A stretch of DNA of 64,000 nucleotides from Penelope pileata (taxonomy: Eukaryota; Chordata; Aves; Galliformes; Cracidae), in contig WBMW01004865.1 in the NCBI GenBank assembly GCA_013396635.1, positions 265,123 to 329,122 of the forward strand. Reading direction: 5' to 3'. The notes below the pieces were generated by a model that saw only the letters and a list, made by a program, of their open reading frames with translations, ran no database searches and was not told the origin of the DNA. Below, piece after piece: positions 25,871 through 37,235 of this stretch. Position 1 is the first letter of the stretch; each line of letters opens with the position of its first letter. Made by a program: the position numbers and the translations under genes.

Positions 25871-26774
25871 TAATTTTATAATTAATTAGATTTTTGTTTA
25901 AATTGCCATTCTTTTTTCATTGATTTGTTTAATCGTCTAGCCAGTATTCCATGAAAACACAACCTGCAAATTTGCACCAACAAAAATGAATTGTAGTACA
26001 ATATTGAAAAAGGGGAGTGGAGAGAGAAGCTGGAGATGAGACCAGTTGTTCTCTTATTTGTATTTTTAGATAAACTGTGTTCTGAAATAGGATAGTGCTC
26101 TTCAAATGCCTGTTATAAGCCATGTGTCTGTGCTCATTGCTGGGAAGCAGAAAATGAGCAGATCAAATGTGTGTATATATATAGCTACTAGCTTCCATTT
26201 CTCTTAGCTATGGCGTAGCTAGATTTTAATGAAAGAAGCAATATAATACAAGTAAGTATTCATAGCACTTATAGATCCTGGAAATATGCTGGAGGGAGAA
26301 AATATCTGGATAAATAATCCTGAGTGGTCATCAGTCAATGGCACAGGTATTTTTCTCTGCTGGCTCGTTATCTAACTTGTCACTGGACTCCTATCCTTAT
26401 GTTTTCTGTTGGAAGAATGTAGAAAGATACAGGTCATTTTGTTGTTGTTGAAATCCTGTCTCATTTTTATCATTTGCTGATAACATTTTCTTTAATCTAT
26501 TTCTCTTTTATTTATTTTTTTCTTTTGTACATGCATAGAAAGGGACAGGAAAAGGAAACGTTTTATGTTCTTATTCTAATACCACTGAAATTGTATTCAG
26601 TTTTTAATGCACTGTTTATATTTCTCATCAAAGCTGTAGGTCTTGAATTTTCATTAAACATAAAGCTTTTATTTATTTATTCATTCATTCACTCACCTTG
26701 GCCTTGTTTCTATTCTCTAGATACATCTTTGTACGGAAGTCTCCCTTCTATTTTACAAATCCGAGTTTCAGGCA
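25871..26774. other. AT-rich spacer, nothing recognised
   Basis: About 900 bp of AT-rich sequence with T-rich and TATT-type low-complexity patches (26490-26530 and 26668-26695). No gene or element recognised. Confidence 0.5.
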
Positions 26775-27105
26775 GGCAGTGATGAAGATGCTCAGAGAAG
26801 TTTGCAATCTATCAAGAGACATTTCAGAGGTTTAGGGCAGCTGATTGAGGGAGTGGGAGCACAAGCGATGTTTTATTTTACCCCATCTGGGGTGGTGAAG
26901 GATATGGAGTGGACTAGGAAGACACAGGTGATGAATAAGTGGCTGAGAGGCTGGTGCCGCCACAGGAACTTCGGATTTTTCCAACATGGGGCAGTTTACT
27001 CAGCACCTGGCCTGGTGGCTGCAGATGGGTGTCACCTGTCTACAAGAGGGAAATGGATCCTAGCCCAGGAGGTGGTGTGGCTCATGGAGAGGGCTTTGAA
27101 CTAGG
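26775..27105 (+). pseudogene. CR1 ORF1 C-terminal esterase-domain remnant
   Basis: The plus-strand frame ending at 27104 (100 codons from 26802, with recognisable sequence beginning slightly upstream) resembles the C-terminal part of CR1 ORF1. In CR1-like LINEs this protein carries an SGNH/GDSL-type esterase domain thought to help the element reach or bind membranes or RNA. Visible features are the aromatic-rich NKWLRGWCRHRNFGFFQHG block, then APGL, and DGCHLSTRGK, which contains the Asp-x-x-His pair typical of the last catalytic block of SGNH esterases. The frame ends with WLMERALN and a stop. The serine-containing N-terminal block of the domain is absent. No CR1 ORF2 follows, so this is an isolated relic. 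Confidence 0.72.
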
Positions 27106-30100
27106 TAGGAAGGGGGAAGGGGATACAATGATATGTGATACCAAACAACTAGTTCAAAGTTTTGAAATGATATTAACGGAATCCTGAAGATGCCACAAAT
27201 CTTATACATAAGTTAGGCTGAGCAGAAATGACTATGAACCAATGGGGGCAAATGAACAGAGACTGTTGTGATTGATATTAGCATTTACTGCTTACCAATT
27301 CTCTTTATACCACCATTTCTAGTACCACAAATCAGTACAGTAATTTCTCTGAATTTATTTTTGCCACAGATTGGTTGCTTTTAATGTATTCCTTGAGATG
27401 TCTTTTAATGGTAGGATTTTGGTTTTGCATTTCAAACAGCTGGCAGCATGTTTATCTGCTAGGAAACTTTATGACATTTGTTTTCCAAATATGTAGACAA
27501 ACATTTCTGTTTTTAGTGGAAGAACTATAGATTCAGAACCAGCTCCACTAAGAATGAATATCCAGAGATTACTTTTCAGTACTCTTCATGAAACCAAAGG
27601 AAAATAAGCAAAATCACAATTGTTCTTTAGTTCTTATTGGTTAATAAGTGTTTATACATCTAAGGCTCTTTCCATTCCAAAGAACAACGAATGTCGTCTT
27701 TGACTGATTGTCTTAGAAGCTATGCAAAAACCTAAATAAACCTGTCAAAGGAAGGATCCACTTGCTCAGAAGTTATAGTTTATGGGCAAGAATAAAAGCC
27801 TGAATGTGTCTTTTCAAGAAGCCCTTACTCATTGTACCTAAGTCATTATTTTCACTGGGCAGAAAATAGCAGCCTCCAAATCCAGGTAGTATTCTGAAAG
27901 CTGCAGTTTAAGATCTCTCTGCAGTAGGAAAATAGCCATGAAACAACAGCAAGAAAAATTATCCATTGAGCCTAGACAGTGGACATTTTCCTTTCTTTGT
28001 AAACATCTATTCTTCATTTTCTAGTGTTCTTACCTATAATTGATACGTATTGTATTTCATCAAATAAGTAATTATGCTGACAAGATAAATGTAAAACTAA
28101 AGTGTTTAAAGAACTCACTGTATAGTGGGGGTATTGCTGTACAAAGTTGCTCACCCACCAAATCTTCTTTCTCTCCTTCTTTCTCTCATAAAATCAAAGC
28201 GAAGCTTTCATTTTATATTAACTCTCTAAAGTCTTTTCTATAAACTTTTAAAATGATTAGTTTTGCAATCATAGTCCTATTTTTGAGAGTTTCAGTATTT
28301 GATTATTATCTTTATATCAAATTATGAAAAACACATAAGTTCTAACATTAACAAGCTCTTTTCCTAATAGTCTCCTTCCGATTAGTGCAATACCTCTATA
28401 TAAAAAGCTAATCAAGGTTCAAGTGATTATAAAGTCAAAACCAACGAATTATTTTTATTTCATAGCAGCTAAAGTCATTGGTTAATCCATTTATTTATCA
28501 GCTATTCATATTTTCCAGAAATCAGAAGGATGACTGCAGCTGTGATACTGCTATGTTAATTGTCTGTGTGACAATAAGTTCATGCAGGTCTAATAAGCTT
28601 CCAGGTAATTCTATATTTTTGATTTTTGCCTTCTACATCTAAAGTTTGTTATTCAATGGTTCTATTACTGAGCAGCTTGTAGATGAATTACGTATTCAGG
28701 ACCTCTGAATATCAGGGTACTGGTGTCTCATTGCCTATGAAGGAAACAGTGTTTGGACAAATTTATGTTATCCTCCTTATTTAGTACGTGGTTAGTAAGT
28801 TCCAAACTGCAACAAAGGCCCACAAAAATCTCTCATGTTTTCCAACTGGTAACATGACTAACATTAATTTAGAAGTCATGATTATTCCTGGGTACTTCAA
28901 TTTTTGAAGTGCTTAAGCATCAAAACAACAATAGGTAGGACATGCTCTTTCTTACTCCTCTATCCCTGCCACTATGGGTAAAGAATAGTACAATTCCACA
29001 TTGGAATATTTCACATATTTCAGTCCTCTTAGAGGTAAGAAATATTTATCCTGACAATTGTTAGATCTAATTAAGCCATCAGATACTGCAGTAATAAATT
29101 TCCTGTGGAATTTAACTCACAAATTCAATAGACTTGCACTTATGAACATATGACTTGTGCATTATTCCATAAGGTTTTAAATTGGATTACATTTAAATTA
29201 ATTCTTTTATATTAAAGAACTGTATACCAACATGCCTGAAAAATATGAGACACTGGAGGGAAAAGGTTGTAAATCCAAGATACTCTGTGGAAGCAAATAC
29301 TCTAATAAAGCCGTTTCGGAAGATAGAACAAATTAATTATTTTTCAAGTAGAAGAGAGATAGCACCAAACTTTTCTGTGAGTTCCATCCGTCACTTCATT
29401 TTTTTATGACAGAATATCTTAAGCAATCTATGGGAATTTCTGATTAAACACAAAGAATGAAATATAGCTTATTCTTCGCAAACCAGAGCTGCTTAGAATA
29501 AAAGTATCTTTTGCACCGTGCTCAGAAAAGTAGTTGCCTTGGGTGGGTAAAAATATCCACATGAGCAAAGCAAGCATGAAGGACCTACAGTAGAGAGCTT
29601 TGGTTATGGAAAGGTGAGACAGTCAAAGTAAAAGTGAAAAAAGGCTTTGTAAAAAGAAATGCTATTTAAAATTAAATCTCAGTATCTGTGTTTGTATATG
29701 TGTATAGATAGGTATGTAAATAAGTATGTATAGGTAAATATACAGAAAATGCAATAAAGATCTGTTAGTTTCAAATTAAATTGTATAGAAATAGATAACA
29801 GAATAGGTGAAGGTGACAGGTCTATATTCCCAGGACAAGAATTTGATTTGTTTTGTTGCAATGAGGTGCAAGAGGAATTGAAATAAAATCCCTCCATCTA
29901 AAGCATACTTTTAGCCGTTTCTTGTGATCACACTTCCATCTTTGTAATGACTGACATTGTAAGCTGTGTAAGATATTACAGTTTTACTGGGGCTATTTCA
30001 AGGGCTAAATTTAGTAATGATTGCATAAGCCTAATTAAAGGAAATTAGGTCTGATATTACTAGATGGTCCTGATTGGTTTTATATAATTTTGCAGTGCAT

Positions 30101-30214
30101 TAAGAAGAAACATGCATGAGAAATTTAGACAAAAAAAAAAATCTCTTAAAGTGCTTTAAAATCTATCCAATTTTAAGACACAGATAGTCCTCTTGGGTGG
30201 CCAGGGAACTGACG
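27106..30214. other. AT-rich non-coding stretch, nothing recognised
   Basis: About 3.1 kb of AT-rich sequence. The first 100 bp could still be decayed CR1 sequence downstream of ORF1. A GTATGTA/TAGATAG-type low-complexity patch lies at 29690-29745. No gene-like frame. Confidence 0.5.
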
Positions 30215-30455
30215 TGTAATGAGTTAATCCTGATAGGCAGCTAAGCCCCACCCAGCCTTCACTCACTTCACCTCAGCAGAATGGGTAAGAGAATTGGAAG
30301 TTGAATGTATGAAAACTCACGGGTTGAGGTAAAAACAGTTAAAACAAACTAGGTAAAGCAAAAACTGTGTGTGTAAGGAATGCAAAATAAACATTGATTC
30401 ATTACTTCCCACCAGCAGGAATATGTTTAACCATTTCCAGGTAAACAGGGTTTAT

Positions 30456-30735
30456 TTGGGAAGAGGAGAGGGACTTGGGGGTGTGTGTTGATGAGAAACT
30501 CAACATGAGCCGGCAGTGTGCACTTGCAGCCCAGAAGGCCAAGGGGATCCTGGACGACATCAAGAGAAGCATGGCCAGCAGGTNNNNNNNNNNNNNNNNN
30601 NNNNNNNNNNNNNNNNGGGGCTTTGGGCAACCTGGTCTAGTGGGAGGTGTCCTTGCCCATGGCAGGGGGGTTGGAACAAGATGATCTCAGAGGTCCCTTC
30701 CAACCTGAACCATTCTATGATACGATTCTATGTTA
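30456..30735 (+). mobile_element. CR1 LINE fragment nested in LTR, contains assembly gap
   Basis: CR1 ORF2 C-terminal sequence starts near 30456 and reads LNMSRQCALAAQKAKGILDD and SMASR until the N gap. After the gap come the 3' UTR block GGTGTCCTTGCCCATGGCAG, GATGATCTCAGAGGTCCCTTC and the terminal CATTCTATGATACGATTCTATG. The visible parts before and after the gap are several hundred bases apart in an ordinary CR1, so the 33-N gap probably understates the missing length unless the copy is internally deleted. The insertion splits an LTR of the opposite strand. Confidence 0.88.
30584..30616. other. Assembly gap (33 N)
   Basis: Run of 33 N inside a CR1 copy. The size is likely an arbitrary or estimated gap length. 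Confidence 0.98.
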
Positions 30736-30801
30736 TGACAAATGCCATAATTCTGAACACACCTCTCTTCCTTTCTTTCACCCAATTTTAATTGCTGAGC
30801 A

Positions 30802-30809
30802 TGACGTCA
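30802..30809 (-). promoter_or_regulatory. Perfect CRE palindrome in LTR
   Basis: TGACGTCA, the full cAMP-response/ATF palindrome, sits in the U3-like part of the split LTR. Related LTRs in the window keep the site as TGACATCA (1906-1913) and, on the other strand, TGATGTCA (54111-54118). Its function here is unknown. Confidence 0.45.
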
Positions 30810-31404
30810 CATGGCATGGGACATACCTTTGGCCTGTTTGGGTCGGTTGTGCTGGCTGTGTCCCCCTCTCAGCTTCTGGTGCACTCCCAGCCTCCTCACT
30901 GGTGGAGCTGCACGAGAAGGAGAGAAGATCTTGATGTTGTGTAAGCACTGCTCAGCAACAACTATAACATTGGTATGCTATCAACTGTGTTCTGATCACA
31001 AATCTAAACCATATGAATTGCAATGAAGAAATTAATTCCACCCCAGAAAAAAACTAGTACAACATGCCATCAGTAGAAAATCAACCAGTAGCATCAAAGT
31101 TTATTTCAATTTCCATTTAACAGTTTCATTGGTTAAAGTACTGAGTGATATAAATGTTATTTGGATTTATCTCCTACTTTAGAAAGCCATATGCTACATG
31201 AATCTCATACTGTGAACTACTTTTTAAGACATCGTAAGATGAAACATGCTGGTTCTTTACAGTTTTCTCATTGAAGTAAAATCAAGTCATATGTTCTATC
31301 TATACAAGTATCTCCATGAACAGAAAGCTTATATCTAAGAAAATTCAAATAATTGGTTGAGGATAGCAAAATTAAGAAATGAGGTGGTAAAGGAAGAAAA
31401 CAAT

Positions 31405-31885
31405 TGTCAGGGCTCTAAGTACGTTAGTAAGCCATGACCCTGAGTCTCTCCTAGGGCCTCCAACCACATCCATGGTCCAAGGAGAGCTGTTTAAGCTCAG
31501 CTCAGGGTAGACGTTCAGTTCATGCCTGAGCTACACTGGAGGAGAGCTGTTTTAAATTCCAGCTATAGCTGTGACTGTGCCTGGTCATGCAGTCCCTTGA
31601 TCTGCATCCTGGTTTTATTTCAGCCCTTTGTCATTACTATAGACCTTCCCAGCAATCACTGGATTGACTTTCTGGCTTTACCTTGGACCTGCTTCATCGC
31701 TGGTATGTTGCCTTTTGATCTGGACTCTTGGTTGATCCTGGCCATTATGAGCACCCTGCTCACCGTGCCCCAGTTCTGTAGGGTAAATCACAGCACCTGC
31801 CGTGCTGGTTGTATGCCTCACTTCACTCCTTGCTCCTGTCCCTTAGGGAACAGTTCTGCTTTTGCTGCTCTCTGGCGATAATAGT
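31405..31885. repeat. Candidate unclassified LTR-like interspersed unit
   Basis: A GC-richer segment within AT-rich DNA, beginning TGTCAGGGCTCTAAG and fading near 31880. The composition and the C/T-rich phrases (GACCTGCTTCATCGCTGG, TGGACTCTTGGTTGATCCTGG) resemble avian retroviral LTRs more than unique sequence. No clear terminal CA or target duplication could be found. It contains an open frame of 119 codons (31522-31881, plus) rich in Cys, Leu, Pro and Trp, with no domain that I recognise; I do not call it a gene. It could equally be a fragment of another repeat class. Confidence 0.3.
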
Positions 31886-34416
31886 GAGGATATGTAAGAG
31901 AATAGATACTAAGATATTTAATTTGCTAAGACTTTATAAAGGACAGTCATGAATATTTTAGAAAAAAAATCCACTGCAATAGGAAATGGGAAAAAAAAAA
32001 AAAAAAGCCTGATAGTATTGTTTTCCTGCTCATATAAGATACAAAATAACCTACTCTTTATTTTAAGAGACTTGTGTTCCCCTCTGCTGGGGAGTTCAGA
32101 TGCTTAGGAGTTTGGCTTAAGGTCCATTTAGAGATACAACAACTGAGAGCAGTTCGTTTCCTCTAGTGGCAGTGGGGTGATGTCTGTACTGATTTTACTG
32201 AAAGAGATACCTAATAACGAAGATAGGAACTATCTTTGGAACTAGTAACCCTTTAAGTATACTTTGGAAAGGAAAGTGTATTCAGGAAGTTTGGTCTCCT
32301 GAATACTTGAATATGCTTTTATGGTAAGGCTATTGCATGTCGTCATTTATAAAATTATGATGTCTGATCTATATGGTAGCTATAATGTTAATAATATTAA
32401 CACTGTAAAGGCTTATGTCACTTCTGCCTTTACTGATCTTGTAATTTTTTTCAAGATTGTCTTAAATTATGATGGATATTTTCACCAATTTTGGCTGAAT
32501 ACTTGTTCTCCTTTTTATATTCTTTCTGAAACAGATTTTTTTTTCCCCTAAGATAACCCTCTGACTTTGACTGGCCCTACTGTTTCTGTTACAGACCTCT
32601 GGTGTTGGATTTCAGGGTCTTCATGGGCTGGGAAAGAGAACATAGTGAAAATCACATTAAGATAAATCTTCACAGCCTTTCTGAATGGTGGTAGATGTTT
32701 ATAAATTTATGAGCATTTGCAGTTTCTAACAAAGCCCATCAAGACTTTATTCTTACAAAGTGATCACATCTTTTTGAAGACTTTCTGACAGAGGTTATTC
32801 TGTTAATACTGCTTATATATGAATGTATCTATTAATTATCAGATGTATCATCATTGTTTACCCAATTGTTTGAAGGCTCTTTTTCTCGTGACCATTCTAT
32901 AAGAGAAACAAACAAACAGGAACTTGGCAGAAGTCTCTGAATGCCTGCATGTCTGTTCTGTAGTTATTTTATGACAAACTTAGTGTTCCCCTCATAACTC
33001 TCATCAAGTTTCTTAAAATTCAAACTTCAGTAATTGTCATCTAAAAATACAAGCTTAGTCTTCAAAGAGCTAACAGTGTTTTCTCTCTTCTGACCAACTT
33101 GGGCACCTAACTCAGTAGTTAATCTCTGCAATCTGCAGTCAGCTGGGAAAATAGACATTGTTGGCAGGTATGCAAAAATAATGCTCCCTCTTTGTAGTGA
33201 CAGTCTCACTCTGTAAGGGAATTCGGCGAGGGGTGGGGTGAAATTGCCAACCAGTATTTCACCTTTGAAGTTGGAACAAAGAGTAGAATCCATTTAAAGT
33301 ATAAACAGAGTCCTATCTTTCCTTTCACTTAATCTCTCCATCGAAATAGATATAATTCATTATTATTAAAGACAGTGATATTTGTTGAAAACCATTTCAA
33401 AGAAATTTTAGAAAAGGCAAAGAAAATCAGACCCTTTTTAGCAGCAGCATTTTTATTTTGTTTTTAATTCAGCAAAGCTGTTTAAGGAAAGGCATTTATC
33501 TCATTTGTGCTTAGCTTAGATAAAAATAAGTTCTTCAAAGCTAGATATTCAGACAAGGTTTGAGATTGAGGAAAAGCATGTTACAAACTTAATTTTGCTT
33601 TAACATTACTGAGAAACTTTGGAAATATAGCTTGTGAAGAGTAATTGTTCTCTTCCATAGAGAAAAATAGTATAACTTGAGTGAAGAAATAGTATTGTTT
33701 GAAATTGTGTTGAAAAGACTAATTTTTGCTGAAAAGTGGCAACATTGACAAAGTTGGACTTGAGGTAATTTATGATCATGTAGTCTTGTAGAGAATATAA
33801 AGACTTCGTTTTTCTAGATTTCAATAGAGACAATGAAAAAATTAGAGCTATATAACAGTAGTTCAAAATGATCATTTTGATTTATACTGGGGTTTGTGCC
33901 AAATTTTAATATCATAGACCTAGTGGCAGAGGGAGTTCATATGGTCAGTGAGCTTGTGCTTCTTATCGTGCCAGATGCCAGTTGTGGCTGCTGAAAAGGA
34001 ATTAGCAGTAGTTGAGAAAGCACAGCAGGAAGTATTATTTATTGCAGGCATATTTGACTAGCAGATATTATCTGTACAGTCATTAAGGATCTCTGCAAAC
34101 ATCTGCCCTTCTCCAAGACCACCACTATCTTCCAGGGTGGTAGATAGTGCAGAGATCAGAGAAGGAGAATCTAGCAGAGGAGCTACTGTGTAGACAAGCA
34201 GGCTGCCTTAACCGCAATCTCGTTATGGTTGAGCTCTGAATAATAACTACCAGACTCTGGCAAGAATTTCTGAGAAGTACTTTGCTATACCACTAACAGA
34301 AAAATATATTTTATAGTATTTTATAAAAATGTCAGGATCAAACTAATGAGGCTTACTCTTATCAATCAGTTCATTGATATTAATTATATGCCATTACCAA
34401 TAAATTTGAAATTCTA
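31886..34416. other. AT-rich non-coding stretch, nothing recognised
   Basis: About 2.5 kb of AT-rich sequence with an A-run at 31990-32006. Frames of up to 89 codons show no recognisable motif. It ends at the TA before the second mariner (34417-34418). Confidence 0.5.
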
Positions 34417-34418
34417 TA

Positions 34419-35202
34419 TGAGGCACTCTGAAAGTAATGCCCCCTATGTATTTCCATAGAAATTTCAACAGATACAAAGAGCATGATAACACTGTCTGAT
34501 AGACCAAATTCTCAGCTACAAAACACTATTTTTTCAACATAGTCACCACCATTAGCTGTGCATTTTCTCTGGAGATGAACAAGAGCCTGCGTGCCACACT
34601 TAGAAAAATCTGCACCAGCGGAGGTGACCCACTGCTTCACAGCTGCTATGATGGCATAGTTGCTAGGAAAATGTTGCCCACACAGTCCAGCTTTCATCTG
34701 CCTGAACAGATGGAAGTCAGAAGGTGCCAAATCTGAACTATACAGTAGGTGAAGTAGGACATTCCAACCAAGATTGGCAATGTGCTCCACCGTTTTCAAA
34801 CTATTATGGGGCCTGGTGTTACTGTGTTGCAAGAGAAAGGTTATCTTCTTCTCTGGCCTGTCTCTGGAAGTTTGAGCCTTCAGCTTAGTCAGTGTTGTGT
34901 TATAGCAGTCAGAATTAATGGTTTGTCCAGCTTCCAGGAAACCCAGAAGGATCACTTCTTTGCTATCTCACAAAACAGTGCGCATCACTTAACCTGCTGA
35001 GAGCTGTGTCTTCAATGGGGAATTCGTGTCACCACTCTATAGACTGCCATTTTGATTCCTGCTCTTAGTGGTGACATCACATCTTGTCACTGGTAATGAT
35101 GCGATCGAGGAAACTGTTGCCTTCAGCCTCGTATTTGTTCAATAGGTCCTGACAAATTTGCGTATGGTAGTCTTTCTGTTCCTGTGTGAGCATTCATGGG
35201 AT
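34419..35202 (-). mobile_element. mariner-type transposon, truncated (copy 2)
   Basis: The 3' terminal repeat is intact (TGAGGCACTCTGAAAGTAAT at 34419-34438, preceded by TA). The element runs on the minus strand up to about 35202, where similarity to copy 1 stops abruptly, so the 5' third (other terminal repeat, helix-turn-helix) is missing. The remaining part equals 25085-25868 of copy 1. From 34438 to 35025 the two copies differ at a single base by my reading (34727 against 25560). From 35026 to 35202 they differ at close to 20 positions plus a small indel. Copies 1 and 2 form an inverted pair about 8.5 kb apart. Confidence 0.92.
34512..34955 (-). pseudogene. mariner transposase C-terminal half (copy 2)
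   Basis: An open frame of 147 codons equal to the one in copy 1 except for one residue: PSDFHLF is preceded by SDLA here and by SDLT in copy 1. The second catalytic position is again serine (HSNTRPH) and the third aspartate is present at D34D spacing. The first aspartate lies upstream in a region with stops. The DNA-binding half is deleted, so the protein cannot act as a transposase. Confidence 0.88.
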
Positions 35203-37200
35203 TAGTTAGTCAAATAATAAATCTGTTGCTTTAGACTTTAGACTTTATCTCATACTTAATCAGCCAAATGTAGAGTTCAGTCTTGTAAAGATCGTGCCAA
35301 TAATATTTTGAAATACTTTCTTCAGGTTTATAGAATTGCGCTAGTGATCTTTTTCCATTCAGAATATATATAGGTATATATATATGTTTTCTCTTAAGTA
35401 TCACTCAATATTTATCCAAGGAGATAAACAGAAATATGAATTTTATTTTAGATAATACAAACAATACTCTTAGAATAAATGAATGACAATTCCAAATTGA
35501 CAGTTTATGTTACAAAGAATGTAGCTAGAAGTCCATCTTCTAAAAGCAAAAATGTAATGTCCTAAAGAAGAGAGTCAAAATCTGGAATTGATAAAGAATA
35601 TAAACAATTTTTATTTAAGAATTAAGAGCAGAAAATGATGATACATTCAGTCTCTTCCAAAATCCTGATCATCTTTTTTCTGATTTATTTTTGAAAAATA
35701 CAGAATATATGTGCTTCCTTTAAAGAAAACTTAGCAAATGTAACGGTTTTAATGACCCATATTTGTTTTTACTCTTTGAATTCCAGAATGATTCTATGTC
35801 TTGCAAAACATATTTCACATCTTTATTATGAATCATCTTAAAGACAATGAAATAATTGATTTTCTGTATTTTAAATGATTATTTCCCTCTGATTCACCCT
35901 GGTTTATTAAGACAACAGGTTAGGATGTGTCATTTTCACTAAAAAGCAAACGTTTCTCAAGTTACTTTATTGTTTTACGTAAAAAGTAGCTTTGCCTTTG
36001 GCTTGGTGTGGAAGAAGTGGAAAGTACATTAGCATGTCTTCAGCTACCTGAAGCGACTTTGAGGTTTGAATTTATAAAATGAGAAGGAAACCCCACAGTG
36101 CAAATTGAACTTCCTTTTCAAATGTGTGCTTTCAAAACCTTCAAGCCAAATACATCCCTGGTGTAAATCAATTTCAGTAGTATTGCACCAGGGAAGAATT
36201 CAGATTTTCTTTTCTGTGCCAGTGACTTGCAGGTAGTATCAATCTATCTGCCATGCTACTTCCAATTTTGTTCCCCTCGTGTTAACAGAATTAGTTACAA
36301 AATATGGTAGAAAGTAGTAAGACAGGTTTTTTTTCAATAGCTTTTCTGGAGTGGGTGCAGTGTGAGTGAATTGTACCTTTTATTTATTATTTTTTCTCAA
36401 GATACATGGAGCAGGTGTAGAGGAATTAATGAAGCAACTGCAAAATTGCAAGGGTCATTGGTGGGTAGAAAGCTATAAATTGATAGGTTCTTAAGGGAAA
36501 TTACCTTATAGATCTGAGGTGTTACTGTTTACAAATTCTTGTTTAATTTCTGGAAGATAGCAGTTTGAAAGATCAGAAAAGAAAATGTTGAAATCCTTCC
36601 ATTTATAGATTTTTCAGCAAAAAATAGGTCTGAAAGAGCTTGTAATAAGCATTCAGTGAAAGCTACATAGCCCTAAACTTCTTTTTGTATTTAGAAAAGT
36701 TGGCTGAAATAGACATAATAAAATCCATTTTGAAAAAAAAAAGAAGTTAAATCTGATATCACTGCAGATCAATTTTCTACATGAAGTATATAAGTCAACC
36801 AAATTGTAATACTTTTGTAAGATTCCTTCTTACTTTGTTTAAACAGATATCTATAAAGATTTGCAGTATGTTGATAATGTAGTTACTGTTCAATACACAA
36901 GCCTTGCTCCTTTCCCTGCAGTTTCCAAAAAGGAAGCTTTAGCATGAATTCAGAAATCTTATTAATCTCTGTAATATGGTGTTTTCTACTGATAAATTTA
37001 ATCAACTCTATTTTATTCCCATCCTTGAAGGATTTAGGTTCCTCTAGCATGACATTCAAATCCTCCACTGTGTTGATGCTCCTGACTCTTTGCCTCCAAC
37101 AGATTTTAAGAAGCTTCTTCCTTTTCCCTTGTCAATAAAATCAATTACATGCTCTAAGCCTGATCACCAATTAACAGGTTTATCAAACACAGATTCATGG

Positions 37201-37235
37201 TTCTATTTCTATTTCTATATCTATTTCTATTTTTT
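37201..37235 (+). repeat. (TTTCTA)n simple repeat
   Basis: Five to six imperfect TTTCTA units ending in a T-run. Confidence 0.8.

Larger units (their letters stand above)
30215..31061 (-). mobile_element. ERVL-type LTR (family A) split by a nested CR1
   Basis: Read on the minus strand, the LTR starts at 31061 (TGTACTAGTTTTTTTCTGG) and ends near 30215. Its two parts, 30736-31061 and 30215-30455, are separated by a CR1 inserted in the opposite orientation (30456-30735). The right part shows the same blocks as the LTR at 1679-2201, inverted: CAGTTTGGGTC-type sequence, the CATGCCATGTGACGTCATGC core and the GCACTGCTCAGCAACAACTA block. The left part shows CTCACGGGTTGAGGTAAAAA and GGCAGCTAAGCCCCACCCAG. 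No matching 5-bp duplication is obvious at the outer ends (TGACG and ACATG), so either the boundaries are decayed or one end is off by a few bases. It is a solo LTR, older than the CR1 inside it. Confidence 0.8.
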
